64,000 nucleotides of DNA from assembly GCF_000002235.5 (NCBI RefSeq), contig NW_022145601.1:22423389-22487388 (forward strand). The letters are read 5' to 3'. Position numbers and translations under genes: made by a program. Source of the stretch: Strongylocentrotus purpuratus (lineage: Eukaryota > Echinodermata > Echinoidea > Camarodonta > Strongylocentrotidae). Shown in pieces: positions 10,601-17,712 of this stretch; the first letter of the stretch is position 1, and the number at the start of each line of letters is the position of its first letter. The notes under the pieces were generated by a model, which was not told the origin of the DNA, searched no databases, and was given only the letters and a program-made list of their open reading frames with translations.

Positions 10601-11692
10601 CGTTTAACGGTTAGCATAGGAAACCGTTTACCCTCTAGACTTCACTGTAAGACACTTAAGTTGAGTGAGTCACTGAATATTAAATTCGTTAATAACATAG
10701 ATAGAATTCGTCCTTGTTTTCACGAAGTGACGGTAGTGAGGAAAATCGTCACGCAAAGTGAATGCAATTTTTTTTCACTACCGTCACTTCGTGAAAACAG
10801 CGACGAATTAGCTGTAGAGGGTACATTATCATGCGTACACATCAGTGACCCGCTTCTTATAATGACCAAAATTAAACTTATCGAGTCTTATCGACTCAGC
10901 ACAAAACGTACGACTATGCAGTACTGAAGGGTCTGAAAATCAGACTTCGGCTTCTAGGTGTAAGCAGAAGGAAAGCATTATATTTCAGAGCAGCTTTAAA
11001 TAAACATCATTGTGGAAAATCCATTCGAGGTGAGGCCGCCTTAGGATCCCCCCGCGATTTTTGCGTATCCTTTTATATAGACCTATATGTATAATAAATT
11101 ATATACAAAATAAATTATTTAAACAATATATATATATATATATATATATACATAATAAACAAGATGGAAGGTATGCATGCCTGGATGTTAGTGCTAGGTA
11201 AATGTTTTATGAACCCATTTTGTCAATAGTTCTTTTCTTCTTTGTCAGAGAAGTTACGTCGTACCTTCTTTTGTAGACTGAAGAGGATCTTTTACAAAGA
11301 TGTGAGCACGCCTCGACTCATCGATTGTCAGTGGTAGGTAGATGTTTAATAAACACCTTTTTTCTACAATATTTTTTCGCCCTCTTTTGTCAGGGAATCC
11401 ACGTCGTATCTTCTTCTGTAGCATTACTGGTGGGAGAGTCTTCTACAAAGATATGAGCACTTCTCCAGACAAATCGATTGCTACAGAATTGACCTATAGC
11501 GGGCAGTCTCCATACTACGGGCAACTCCAATCCCTGAGCTACATCAATGGCTTCCTCTATTGGGTCACGAGGCAGAACTATACGAGAAGCATCGGTATCA
11601 CGACATACTATGATAATACCAACCGATCGTACGTCATTAAAGAAGTCGACAAGTTCATGGTTCCTAGAGGTATGCTAATCATCGAACCATGA
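1452..11692 (+). CDS. gene A: YWTD beta-propeller protein, 3' part (four visible exons)
   Basis: Four exons (1452-1682, 2904-3081, 9610-9737, 11394-11692) join in frame (intron phases 1, 1, 2, 1) and encode about 278 residues, the size of one six-bladed LDL-receptor class B (YWTD) propeller. Seen directly: blade motifs such as LYWND in the first exon, VLYIAY in the second, GYIYMTM in the third and GFLYWV in the fourth, then a stop with no transmembrane helix. Upstream exons must lie before the window, because the paralogue (gene B, 20018-28464) has N-terminal, EGF and Ser/Thr-rich exons ahead of the same point. By family knowledge YWTD propellers are extracellular and bind protein ligands; the ligand here is unknown. 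The visible part has no stop or frame break. The second intron is swollen to 6.5 kb by a LINE. Splice sites are called from GT/AG, phase and agreement with gene B. Confidence 0.88.
1981..2510. mobile_element. short TIR element flanked by TTAA (530 bp)
   Basis: TTAA at 1977-1980 and 2511-2514 flank inverted ends: the left end reads AGGTACTATGTCCCATTTGC and the right end, reverse-complemented, reads AGGTATTATGTCCCTTTTGC. No coding capacity, so non-autonomous. Sequence from its right part recurs in opposite orientation at about 10540-10640. Lies in gene A between propeller exons 1 and 2. Confidence 0.7.
2904..3081 (+). CDS. gene A propeller exon 2
   Basis: Acceptor ATCATAG, donor GG|GTGGGT; 178 nt, phase 1 to 2. 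The product includes GVAIAEELGVLYIAYTLSNK, a further propeller blade. Same length and phases as gene B exon 25728-25905. Confidence 0.88.
4183..7311 (-). CDS. LINE ORF2: endonuclease-reverse transcriptase, 1042 aa
   Basis: Single open frame. The N-terminus has a Cys-rich stretch (residues 4-24, many Cys). An apurinic-type endonuclease follows (about 90-310): SETW at 128-131, GDFNID at 236-241 and SDHFPIF at 302-308 are its catalytic motifs. The reverse transcriptase spans about 540-830: NYRPIS near 603, LDLSKAFDTID near 674, GVPQGSILGPLLF near 731 and the catalytic FADD at 762-765. The C-terminus has the usual H- and C-containing segment ending in a W-NLLP motif. By family knowledge it nicks target DNA and copies its own RNA in place. 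Assignment to CR1/L2 rather than a close Jockey-group clade is by motif resemblance only. Confidence 0.93.
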   Translation of the reverse strand: MMSCVYCNCNCNQYSVCQCSFPCCTHSSFPFQDLNNDELCAIFGSNTTDTHTDINNLNFLSGNEDEFHFSRFLNCKYYIDEDFTTEFSNIDHHFSILHFNSRSLNTNFNAISNFISTLCIDFSVYGFSETWINDSTPLLFNVSGYSFIHSDRQEGKGGGVGLLVADNFEYVIRNDILYPSCDYESLFIEINLPRHKNIIVGVIYRKPQSNINDFIPVFENCLQKTNTEHKQVYIMGDFNIDLMKYTGNAVCNFLSAIHSNFFIPLIDKPSRMTDRSISLIDNIFTNNFDLNVSSGLFYNDISDHFPIFQITQKQFPIYNISVYNTRIINDVSLNVFKEDLLRNDWNIFNYTDVVVAFEKFSTTLSLLYNRAFVKKTFKSVRKKIRKPWITFDLYKKIRNKNKVYRRYCHSPTENNKRKYVQLRNYTNKLLKLARKDYYKMKFYAIKGNMKKTWQLINGILGKSHNALPNFINVNGKQISNSKDIANHFNTFFVNIGPSLKNSLSLGNTDKFAKFLPKQNSNSVYFKAVSENEIIDVVKKLNCTNSCGIDEFNPDVIKNVIHYIVTPLCYIFNLSISTGVVPSRLKIAKVVPVHKKSDIHNVDNYRPISILPYFSKILERLVYNRTYSYLCTNSILNDSQYGFLKHVSTEMAVIDLQDYLISVFNKKLHAIGVFLDLSKAFDTIDFSILLSKLACYGIRGLPLLWFKSYLHNRTQCVSFNGVLSDYSEISCGVPQGSILGPLLFLLYINDLPYCSDKLKFILFADDTNILYTSNDIGSLYSTLNIELRKVSNWFKCNKLILNAGKSNFIYFHSKYKPVSTELLNSYQIKMDDNVLNRVANTKFLGIFIDESLSWKTHISHINKIMSRNTGVISKLRHTLPQSVLLMLYNTLILPFLSYCNIVWANTYPTKLHRLYILQKRVVRNITLSHYQSHSRPLFKQLNILNVYQLNEYLCAILIFKNEKSLLPEKLSDMFIKNSTIHNHNTRNKKKYHRWCVNTNFASYSCRHHAPEIWNLLPTNITSISFYNSFKRNLKSFLIAHDSH
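7654..8493 (-). CDS. LINE ORF1: coiled-coil RNA-binding protein
   Basis: Open frame upstream of ORF2. I chose the Met at 8493 (MSKPNLRSRGRL) because the stretch before it (back to 8544) reads as a hydrophobic run atypical of ORF1; starting at 8544 would add 17 residues. A heptad-rich, Glu/Lys/Leu-rich coiled coil (about residues 65-135 of the shorter form) leads into RLDHIEQYSRRNNIRILGV, the hallmark join between coiled coil and RRM-like domain in L1-type ORF1 proteins, followed by a basic C-terminal domain. Role by family: trimeric nucleic-acid chaperone packaging the LINE RNA. Confidence 0.88.
   Translation of the reverse strand: MSKPNLRSRGRLHSADPSTPPSAPSLAKPTQSPVYLDRIDTVVQRAVAVAMERERQKLNNDMEKRENKLCELLDEKLASLQNLEISINSKLQKLRDIEKSVSDNKTEVNALSNRLDHIEQYSRRNNIRILGVKTTPDEDTNEIVCNVAQQIGITLTPCDIDRSHRLRRPNTNPHDVQSQGSYAGAARNVKLSTPPIIVKFTSYRPKLKMMKNRRKLKGTGTVIVEDLTKKNSNLLFQTSKHTNVKASWTIDGRVFALVKTTGGHEMKKLITGLPDLNSI
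9040..9280. repeat. G-rich minisatellite (GTAGTTGTCC-GGGG units)
   Basis: Degenerate tandem units of about 15-20 bp built on GGGGGTAGTTGTCC and GGGGGTAATTTTCC with long G runs. The same unit occurs in both orientations in the paralogous intron of gene B (26100-26560). Confidence 0.8.
9610..9737 (+). CDS. gene A propeller exon 3
   Basis: Acceptor GTTTTAG, donor A|GTGAGT; 128 nt, phase 2 to 1. Encodes GYIYMTMNGEVARK, where gene B has GYLYWTM, so this copy has Met in place of the Trp of the YWT motif. One codon longer than the gene B exon. Confidence 0.88.
10705..10809. repeat. near-perfect hairpin, 35-nt arms
   Basis: AATTCGTCCTTGTTTTCACG at 10705 and its near-complement ending at 10809 form arms of about 35 nt; the inner 23 nt (TTTTCACGAAGTGACGGTAG and three more) pair perfectly around a loop of about 36 nt. 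It lies in the last gene A intron next to a fragment related to the 1981-2510 element. Confidence 0.8.
11249..11333 (+). pseudogene. truncated duplicate of gene A terminal exon (pseudo-exon)
   Basis: After a good acceptor (TTTGTCAG) the sequence encodes KLRRTFFCRLKRIFYKDVST, matching the start of the true last exon at 11394 and of gene B 28166, then degrades and meets a GTAGGT donor-like site. The intron sequence before it matches the intron before the gene B last exon better than the true gene A acceptor region does, so this is a local tandem copy of intron end plus exon start. Its 85 nt would shift frame if spliced in. Confidence 0.72.
11394..11692 (+). CDS. gene A terminal propeller exon with stop
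   Basis: Acceptor CTTTTGTCAG after a pyrimidine-rich tract; open to TGA at 11690-11692. Encodes RRIFFCSITGGRVFYKDM, then SYINGFLYWVTRQN, then a short C-terminal tail. There is no hydrophobic helix, so the protein probably ends as a soluble domain. Matches gene B 28166-28464 but is more diverged than exon 1. Confidence 0.88.
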
Positions 11693-12944
11693 TTTTGTCT
11701 TAAGAAAAATCTCTCTGCTTATTTCGAGAGTCCTATTGGAAAGGTAGACAGTACAAACATATAAACCATTCACATATTGCAGATGATGGATTGGGCAAAG
11801 ATATAATTTTTACTAAAGTGGCGACAGGCCGCCGAAAACCGACATTCATTGCCGACTAAAAATTTAAAAAAAACTCTACTCCCCCCCCCCCCCCCCCCCT
11901 CCCCTCCCGGTGACACGTCGCTGACAGGTCATCTCCTTAAAAAACAACTTATGACGACTACTTTAGTTAGCAAATCATTGTTGATACATCGACAACATCC
12001 AGCCGATCAAAAACCGCGAAGAAAACCAGTCCCCGATCAATGACAACCTATAGAAGACTATAGTAAAAAAAATTGCTACGACTTCTGGCACCCAACAATC
12101 TGCACTTGTTGTTACCGGTTAGCAACCGGTTGCCGCTATATAATGTGATTGCATCATGTAATGTGCATAGACTTGAAAGATAATTGTGACATATTGAAGA
12201 AAAAAAAATCTTGCAAGATTAACATTGATTTGATGATTAGGTTTAGTATGTCAAAACAAAATTTAATCTTTCATTAATCATTCTTCTGCCTGGTTATGGT
12301 GAATTCCCTGTACATAAAGTATTATCAAAAGTCGTACTTTATGTTGCTGTGTTTTGCCTGTTTTTCACGCTTTCAATTGATTTGTGTATAATGAAAGTCG
12401 AATGGTTGATGCATTATGCAAGATTAAAGAACCAATATGCTTAAAACAATTGAAAGAAAAAAAAATAACGGGTATATTCATTAGTGATTTGTACTCTCAA
12501 TGATTTTTTATTTCAACTGTTATTAAATTTTTTTCGGGGGAGGGTAGGGCACTTGTGGGGCTTTCACAATGACGTTCTACATGTGCCTCAAGGGCCCTTT
12601 TTGGGAAGAGGCTGGAAGATTGTTGTTGTTCAGGGTTTGAACCCCCAAGCTGCTCTCTCTCACCTTTAGAACCGCGGTTACTAAAGTCATGCCTTGGAAT
12701 AAGTTATTGTACATCATAGATTGTCTGTGATGTACTGATCATAAGAGTGGTAGAATACTATTACTTCAATGTGTTTGCTTGGTGTTATTAGCTTTTAAGA
12801 ATATCCTTTTAATTCGGTTACCAAATATAGTCGATGATGATGACTCATAGAAGATTGTTGTTTCAATATTTTAACCAGATTGCAATAATGGGTCAAACTT
12901 CGTTTAGATTTGAAGAACAGTTTTATCAATATTTTATATGTCAG
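11693..12944. other. 3' flank of gene A, no further gene seen
   Basis: Contains a C-run at about 11880-11900. A segment at 11820-12060 (CCGCCGAAAACCGACATTC) is homologous to 30245-30475 downstream of gene B. From 12722 the sequence aligns with 31972 onward in the gene B flank. No coding region recognised. Confidence 0.6.
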
Positions 12945-13276
12945 ACCCTGTTTATTAACAAGGTATATTCCATTTTTTTGTAAACCTTTATTCTATTTTT
13001 GAGTAAGCTTATATTACTTTAAATTGTTGAACTCCTATTTAAATTTTACTTTTAAACTATGTTTCTATTAAGATCACCTCTCCGGTATATGTCACTGGAG
13101 AAACAAAGAGATGGGAACAAAGAGACCCCTATTCTATAGGCCTTGTTTATTCCTTTATTCGTAGAGTACATAATTCATGAATGACCAGTGGATACATTTG
13201 CTGGCACTCCTTTGGTTTGGGGATAGGGAATGGTGGGTTTGTTTGCCTGGTTTGCTAGAAGATTGGCTTTCTCGTT

Positions 13277-13831
13277 GAGAGCAAGTTTAGACTTCAAGGC
13301 AGATAGACGTGTAATGTAACTTCCCCCAGAAGTTTAAGACCTGCCTTGATTTTGTTTCTTAACAGGTAAGCGAACACTCACCTTTCTAAAAGTATATTCA
13401 TGTTCTATTCTAGTAAATTTTAGAGATATATCCCAAGATCCTCATGCAATTTGAATTGTATGATATTGTTTAGTGTGATTCTCCTTGTGTTGGAAAACCC
13501 ATTGTATGATATTTTCATGTGTTTATGTCCATTAACCTTTGATACAAGATGGTTGTGATTGTGTATGAATTAAGATACTACTTTCCACAAGCCAGACATA
13601 TGTATAGTTATTTCAGTCATTGTAAAATACTCATCATTAGATAGTTTAGTGATAGCCCAATTACTACTTGTGAGCCGATAAATACTCTTGTTCAATATAA
13701 AGGAGAATTATTATTGATTAAGTAGGAGAGCAAGTTTAGACTTCAAGGCAGATAGACGTGTATTGTAACTTCCCCCAGAAGTTACTATGTCGCAGCTTTT
13801 TAAGACCTGCCTTGATTTTGTTTCTTAACAG
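13277..13831 (+). repeat. pair of direct repeats (89 and 106 bp) ending in AG
   Basis: The 13277-13365 segment recurs at 13726-13831, nearly identical apart from a 17-bp extra block in the second copy. Both end in TTGATTTTGTTTCTTAACAG, which looks like a splice acceptor; the first is followed by GTAAGC, the second by the duplicated CCACCATGG. Spacing between starts is about 450 bp. Confidence 0.8.
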
Positions 13832-13840
13832 AGTTCCACC

Positions 13841-13948
13841 ATGGTTCCACCATGGTTTCACTTCCGTTTCTCTCGGGACAAGAGTTGGGACTGCTGTCGT
13901 TGTTCAGGCAACGCTCTCCGCCTGATCGATGTATTTAGTGCTTATTGA
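13841..13948 (+). CDS. short ORF after a doubled Kozak-like CCACCATGG, hypothetical
   Basis: ATG at 13841 sits in CCACCATGG, a strong Kozak-like context, and the same word recurs 11 bp later (ATG at 13852, in another frame). The first ATG opens a 35-codon ORF (MVPPWFHFRFSRDKSW onward, containing CCRC) to TGA at 13946. It follows an acceptor-like AG at 13831. No homologue recognised; it may be chance. Confidence 0.2.
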   Translation: MVPPWFHFRFSRDKSWDCCRCSGNALRLIDVFSAY

Positions 13949-14833
13949 CGAACAACTCTTGTTTTATTATTTGTATTTTATTGGAACATCTATTCTTTTC
14001 TTCTATTCCTTGATATTTTTCTAATGTACTGTGTAGTTTACTTTGCTCCTTTTCTATCATTTGTTGTACACCTGTACCACATAGTGTAAAGCTTTTTTTG
14101 TAATGATTCTTGTTGTTGTTTGAAATCATTGATACAAGTTGTCACACTGGGAATTTATTATCGGTGTACCTTAGACACTGAATACTAATAAATACCTCTT
14201 TGGTCTTATTGGCACAAAATATATTTTTCAGACTCATGTATTTTAATGGATCTCCGTGTTTACTAATCTTAATTAATTGAACCGGCGCAGGCATATAAGG
14301 CCTGTGTAACATATATATATCAGTTATATATGTACATACCAATTTAGGTCTACATACTTATAAATACAAACTGTCAAAACAGTTTTATTTCAGATATTCT
14401 TAGGAGTAGGTATAGATTGAGCAATTTACTAGAACATTACACGTGCTCTCAAAGCGTCTGGACAGAGGCCAACGATGTAACCCTTAGTTTTGTTTGACAC
14501 CAGGAAAAACTCGTGTCATAAATGATGATAAATAGAAATCCATGAAGGTTTTATTTATATATAATTCAAAAGTGTGATTAAGTTTTCTTAGCTGCATTGT
14601 TACTTGAACTAAAAGACAGGACCGAACCATTGATCCAGGTCTATACACCGATAAGGGCTGAAGACTGATAATTCGTCGTCAGGCTACTCTAGGTCCAATT
14701 TTTACAGTTGCGATTAATCGTAACTTAAATGCGATTGATATCAATCGCAACTATGTAAAATATAGGGGACTGCTAACTTGCGATGGATTAGAGGAATTAT
14801 GATTGATTTGGATCAATCGCAACTGTTCATAAG

Positions 14834-15260
14834 ATGGGGCCTATAGAAGTACAATACAGAAGTACAATAGAGTACAATATTAATTTGTTAATGCCTTATA
14901 ATCCGCATAGACGATTAAGATCTTCCGATTCTCAATTGCTTGTTGTTCCGAAAACTAAGAAATCGTGGGGGGATCGGTCATTTGAACACGCTGGACCTTA
15001 CCTATGGAATCAATTGCCACAACATATTCTTTATATTTCAAGTGTAGATCGCTTTAAACATGCCCTCAAAACTCATTTGTTCAAAGCGGCTTTTCAGTAG
15101 ATTTAGTTTTACTTACACATTGTCGTTGTTCATTTTTGTGTGTATTTTTGTGTGTATTTTTGTGTACTTATATCTTTTCTTCTCCATGCGCCTCGAACAC
15201 ATTATTCATGTGGAGTTGGCGCATTACAAATACTCTATATTATTATTTTATTATTATTAA
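14834..15260 (+). mobile_element. 5'-truncated LINE copy: ORF2 C-terminus and 3' tail
   Basis: Encodes a typical non-LTR ORF2 C-terminal segment (SWGDRSFEHAGPYLWNQLP, then FKHALKTHLFKAAF and stop at about 15100) followed by a short 3' UTR with repeated TGTGTATTTT and an ATT-rich tail. The gene B flank reads across this point (32755-32840) without the LINE, so the truncated copy inserted in A only. A different family from the 3781-8870 LINE, related to the fragment at 60230-60557. Confidence 0.8.
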
Positions 15261-15402
15261 ACACGATCGCAACTACTTTCGAGAAAAATCAACTCAAGGG
15301 CGATTATTTCAATACCCTATCGTATTACCCATACCAAACATGTTCAGATTACGTATACATAATTGCCATCATTTCACATTTCAAAAGGTGACGAACAATT
15401 AA

Positions 15403-15782
15403 AGGGATCGTTTAACAATTTTAAATCTGAGATACACGGCCCTACGTGTTATCAGTGTCTGTGATATGGTGTAATATTGAAGCCCTTAAAAAAAATTGCG
15501 CTTCAAAATGATCAAGAAGTGCCTCAAAAAAGTAAAAAATCTTTGAGTGACCGGTTTTACCATACTCGTTTTCCCCAATAGACTGTAGTGTTATGAAAAC
15601 CGTCAGGCGAACGGTTTTCGAAATTTGTAATTCCAATCATAAATAACTTAATAATCAGACAGGCGATCGGCTTGTAAAAGTCATGGGGTTCCTGACTGAC
15701 CTAAAGGTTTATAATTATAATTGCATCATGAACTAAATCCAGAATTTTGTTTCAGAATCTGAGACAAAGTTACCGGATCCCT
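15403..15782. mobile_element. TTAA-flanked short element with an empty site in the paralogue
   Basis: TTAA at 15399-15402 and 15783-15786 flank ends AGGGATCG and CGGATCCCT. In the gene B flank (about 33218-33235) the corresponding sequence reads GAACAATTAAGATG with a single TTAA and no insert. This is direct evidence of precise insertion. No coding capacity. TA could equally be the duplicated target if TAAAGGG is counted as part of the ends. Confidence 0.75.
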
Positions 15783-15786
15783 TTAA

Positions 15787-17235
15787 GGTCACTGAAATGG
15801 CCTCAAGTTGACCTTTCGGAAGTAGTTGCAATCGTGGTTTCAATAAATCCCAAGACAATTGTGCTACAAGAATACATGTTTTTAGTCTTGGGTGTTTACC
15901 TTAATTTTTAAGAATTGTTTACAAGAATAAAGTGTTATTTAGCCTAATTAGTTGTTTTGTTGCATTCTTCCTTTTTGCAAATCAATACTAAAACCTCCAT
16001 TCTAGTACTAGCGAGAGTAAAAAGATCCAAGCCACACGATTTTCAGACGACGGGTAGCGAAAATAATTATCATTACAAAATCACATTTCCCTTTGAAAGT
16101 TGCCCTTTAGTTTGCAGCTAGGCAGGAATCGTTTGTCTACGTTTCTGCAAGGATGATCCTGTTAAGCACATACCTAACAAAACACAGAGGTTGTTCTTCA
16201 GGACATGGAAGCTTGTCTGAGGCTTGTTCGACATATCAACAAGAAATATAATTATGCAGACTGGATTCCGAGTATTGTAATTCATACAATAATAAGAAGA
16301 ATAATGGAATACCTCGTCACTAGGTCTACAGGAATGAAACATCCATGAATTTGAATGTGTTAGTAAACCGGTCAATGCAGGGCCCGAAGGAAGAGCAGTA
16401 TTAATACTGATGTGGTAAATATAATCCATTTGTTTATACAATCATTATCATTATCATATTAGGGAAAACGTTATGCCTTTTTCTTGTAAAGTTAATTTTG
16501 TTTTGTCACAAAACGGTCTTCCTCTTTTTTTCGAGTTCCTAGCAAATAATTAAAAAGAACATACAGAAAATTATTTAAAAAATTGATGTGACAAATACCT
16601 TACAAAAACACATTCACTGTTTTATTATAAAACATGAAAAAATATATCCATCGCAGCATGAAAATGTGTCATGAACCTAAGTCCTGTAAACCTTGTTGTA
16701 ATTTACAATATGAAGAAATTCAAATAATCTAGATTATAATAAACAGAAACCTAACACTATGAAGTGTGTAGAACAGGTGTCACATGCATATTCAACTTTT
16801 TACATAATAGCAGTAAAGGGATGTTCCTTTGTCTACCTGAGGAACTGTATATTTTGTCCGCTTTCTTTGTCAGTCATGTTCATAGTGTAAGTAGATTAAT
16901 CTATTAAAATCTCAGCTTGTATTTAATAAACATTAGTCTAGTTACAATTAGTTAAAATAAGTTTAGTTACAATTACTAATTATAACAGATAAATAAATAA
17001 TATCGCGAGTAAGTGCGTATTCTAGCACTAAAATGTAAAATAAAGAATCTATAAAGATGGTATTTACAGCATTTTGAACTGTTTCTTACTTAATTGTTCG
17101 AATTAGTTGCACAATGTCAATACCATAATGACCTACAAAGTGTAATTAGCTCTTTTCTTTCCACTTGAGTAATATTTTCTTGTGGTGCAAGGAAATATAA
17201 AGCGTTTGCTTTAAAAAGGCCTAATTACTCCCATA
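15787..17235. other. intergenic, no gene seen
   Basis: Homology to the gene B flank continues to about 16045 (matching about 33468) and then stops, marking the downstream edge of the recognisable duplication. Beyond that the sequence is AT-rich with no gene, RNA or transposon I can recognise. Confidence 0.55.
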
Positions 17236-17237
17236 TA

Positions 17238-17710
17238 CAGAGTGAGTCAGAAAAAATGTCCCACTTTTTAAAAGATGTATTGTTTGAATTATGAATATAT
17301 AATCATGGGTTTCATGATATGTCTCGATAGCTTTAATCAGAAAAGGGGAAATTATGAAACAATTGTCACTGTGTGTGTTCGGGTGTGCGTGTGTGTTTGC
17401 GTGCGTGTATGCGTGGGTGTGTGTGGTGGTGTGTGTGTGTGTGTGTGTGTATGTGTCATTGTCTGTCTGACTGTCTTTGTTCAATGCACTGTTTTATTCC
17501 TTACCCGGTAACTTCGCGCAAGTGAAATCTGGCAGTCTTGTAAGGATTGTCTGATGTTCAGTCATGCATGCAGAGTTTCAAATAAAAATGGTACCTAAAT
17601 GTACTGGGAGGATAACTCTATCGAAACATATCATGAAACCACTGATTATATATTCATACTTCAAGCAATATAACTTTTAAAATGTGGGACATTTTTTCTG
17701 ACTCACTCTG
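17238..17710. mobile_element. Tc1/mariner-type short element, TA target, about 93-bp TIRs
   Basis: Dinucleotide TA at 17236-17237 and 17711-17712 flanks CAGAGTGAGTCAGAAAAAAT on the left and its exact complement on the right; the arms stay alignable for about 93 bp (to TTTCATGATATG and beyond). TA target and CAG-type ends fit the Tc1/mariner group. The middle holds a GT microsatellite and no transposase, so it is non-autonomous. Confidence 0.85.
17370..17452 (+). repeat. GT-rich microsatellite inside the mariner-type element
   Basis: Imperfect (GT)n with GC and TT interruptions, ending in about eleven uninterrupted GT units. Confidence 0.9.
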
Positions 17711-17712
17711 TA

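Larger units (their letters stand above)
12945..14325. mobile_element. 1.38-kb copy-A-specific insertion, unclassified
   Basis: The flanks align with the gene B flank (12840-12944 with about 32150-32215; 14326 onward with about 32230 onward), but the 1.38 kb between has no counterpart there. It holds a direct repeat (13277-13365 and 13726-13831) and a short ORF. No transposase or reverse transcriptase motif is visible and termini are not clear, so the class is unknown. It could also be a deletion in copy B. Confidence 0.5.

Noticed and set aside
10469-10927. 152-codon + strand frame in gene A's last intron
   Set aside because: It spans a perfect hairpin and transposon-related sequence; the protein has no recognised domain.
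17221-17511. Frames with Thr-His or Val-Cys repeats
   Set aside because: Translation of the GT microsatellite in the mariner-type element.
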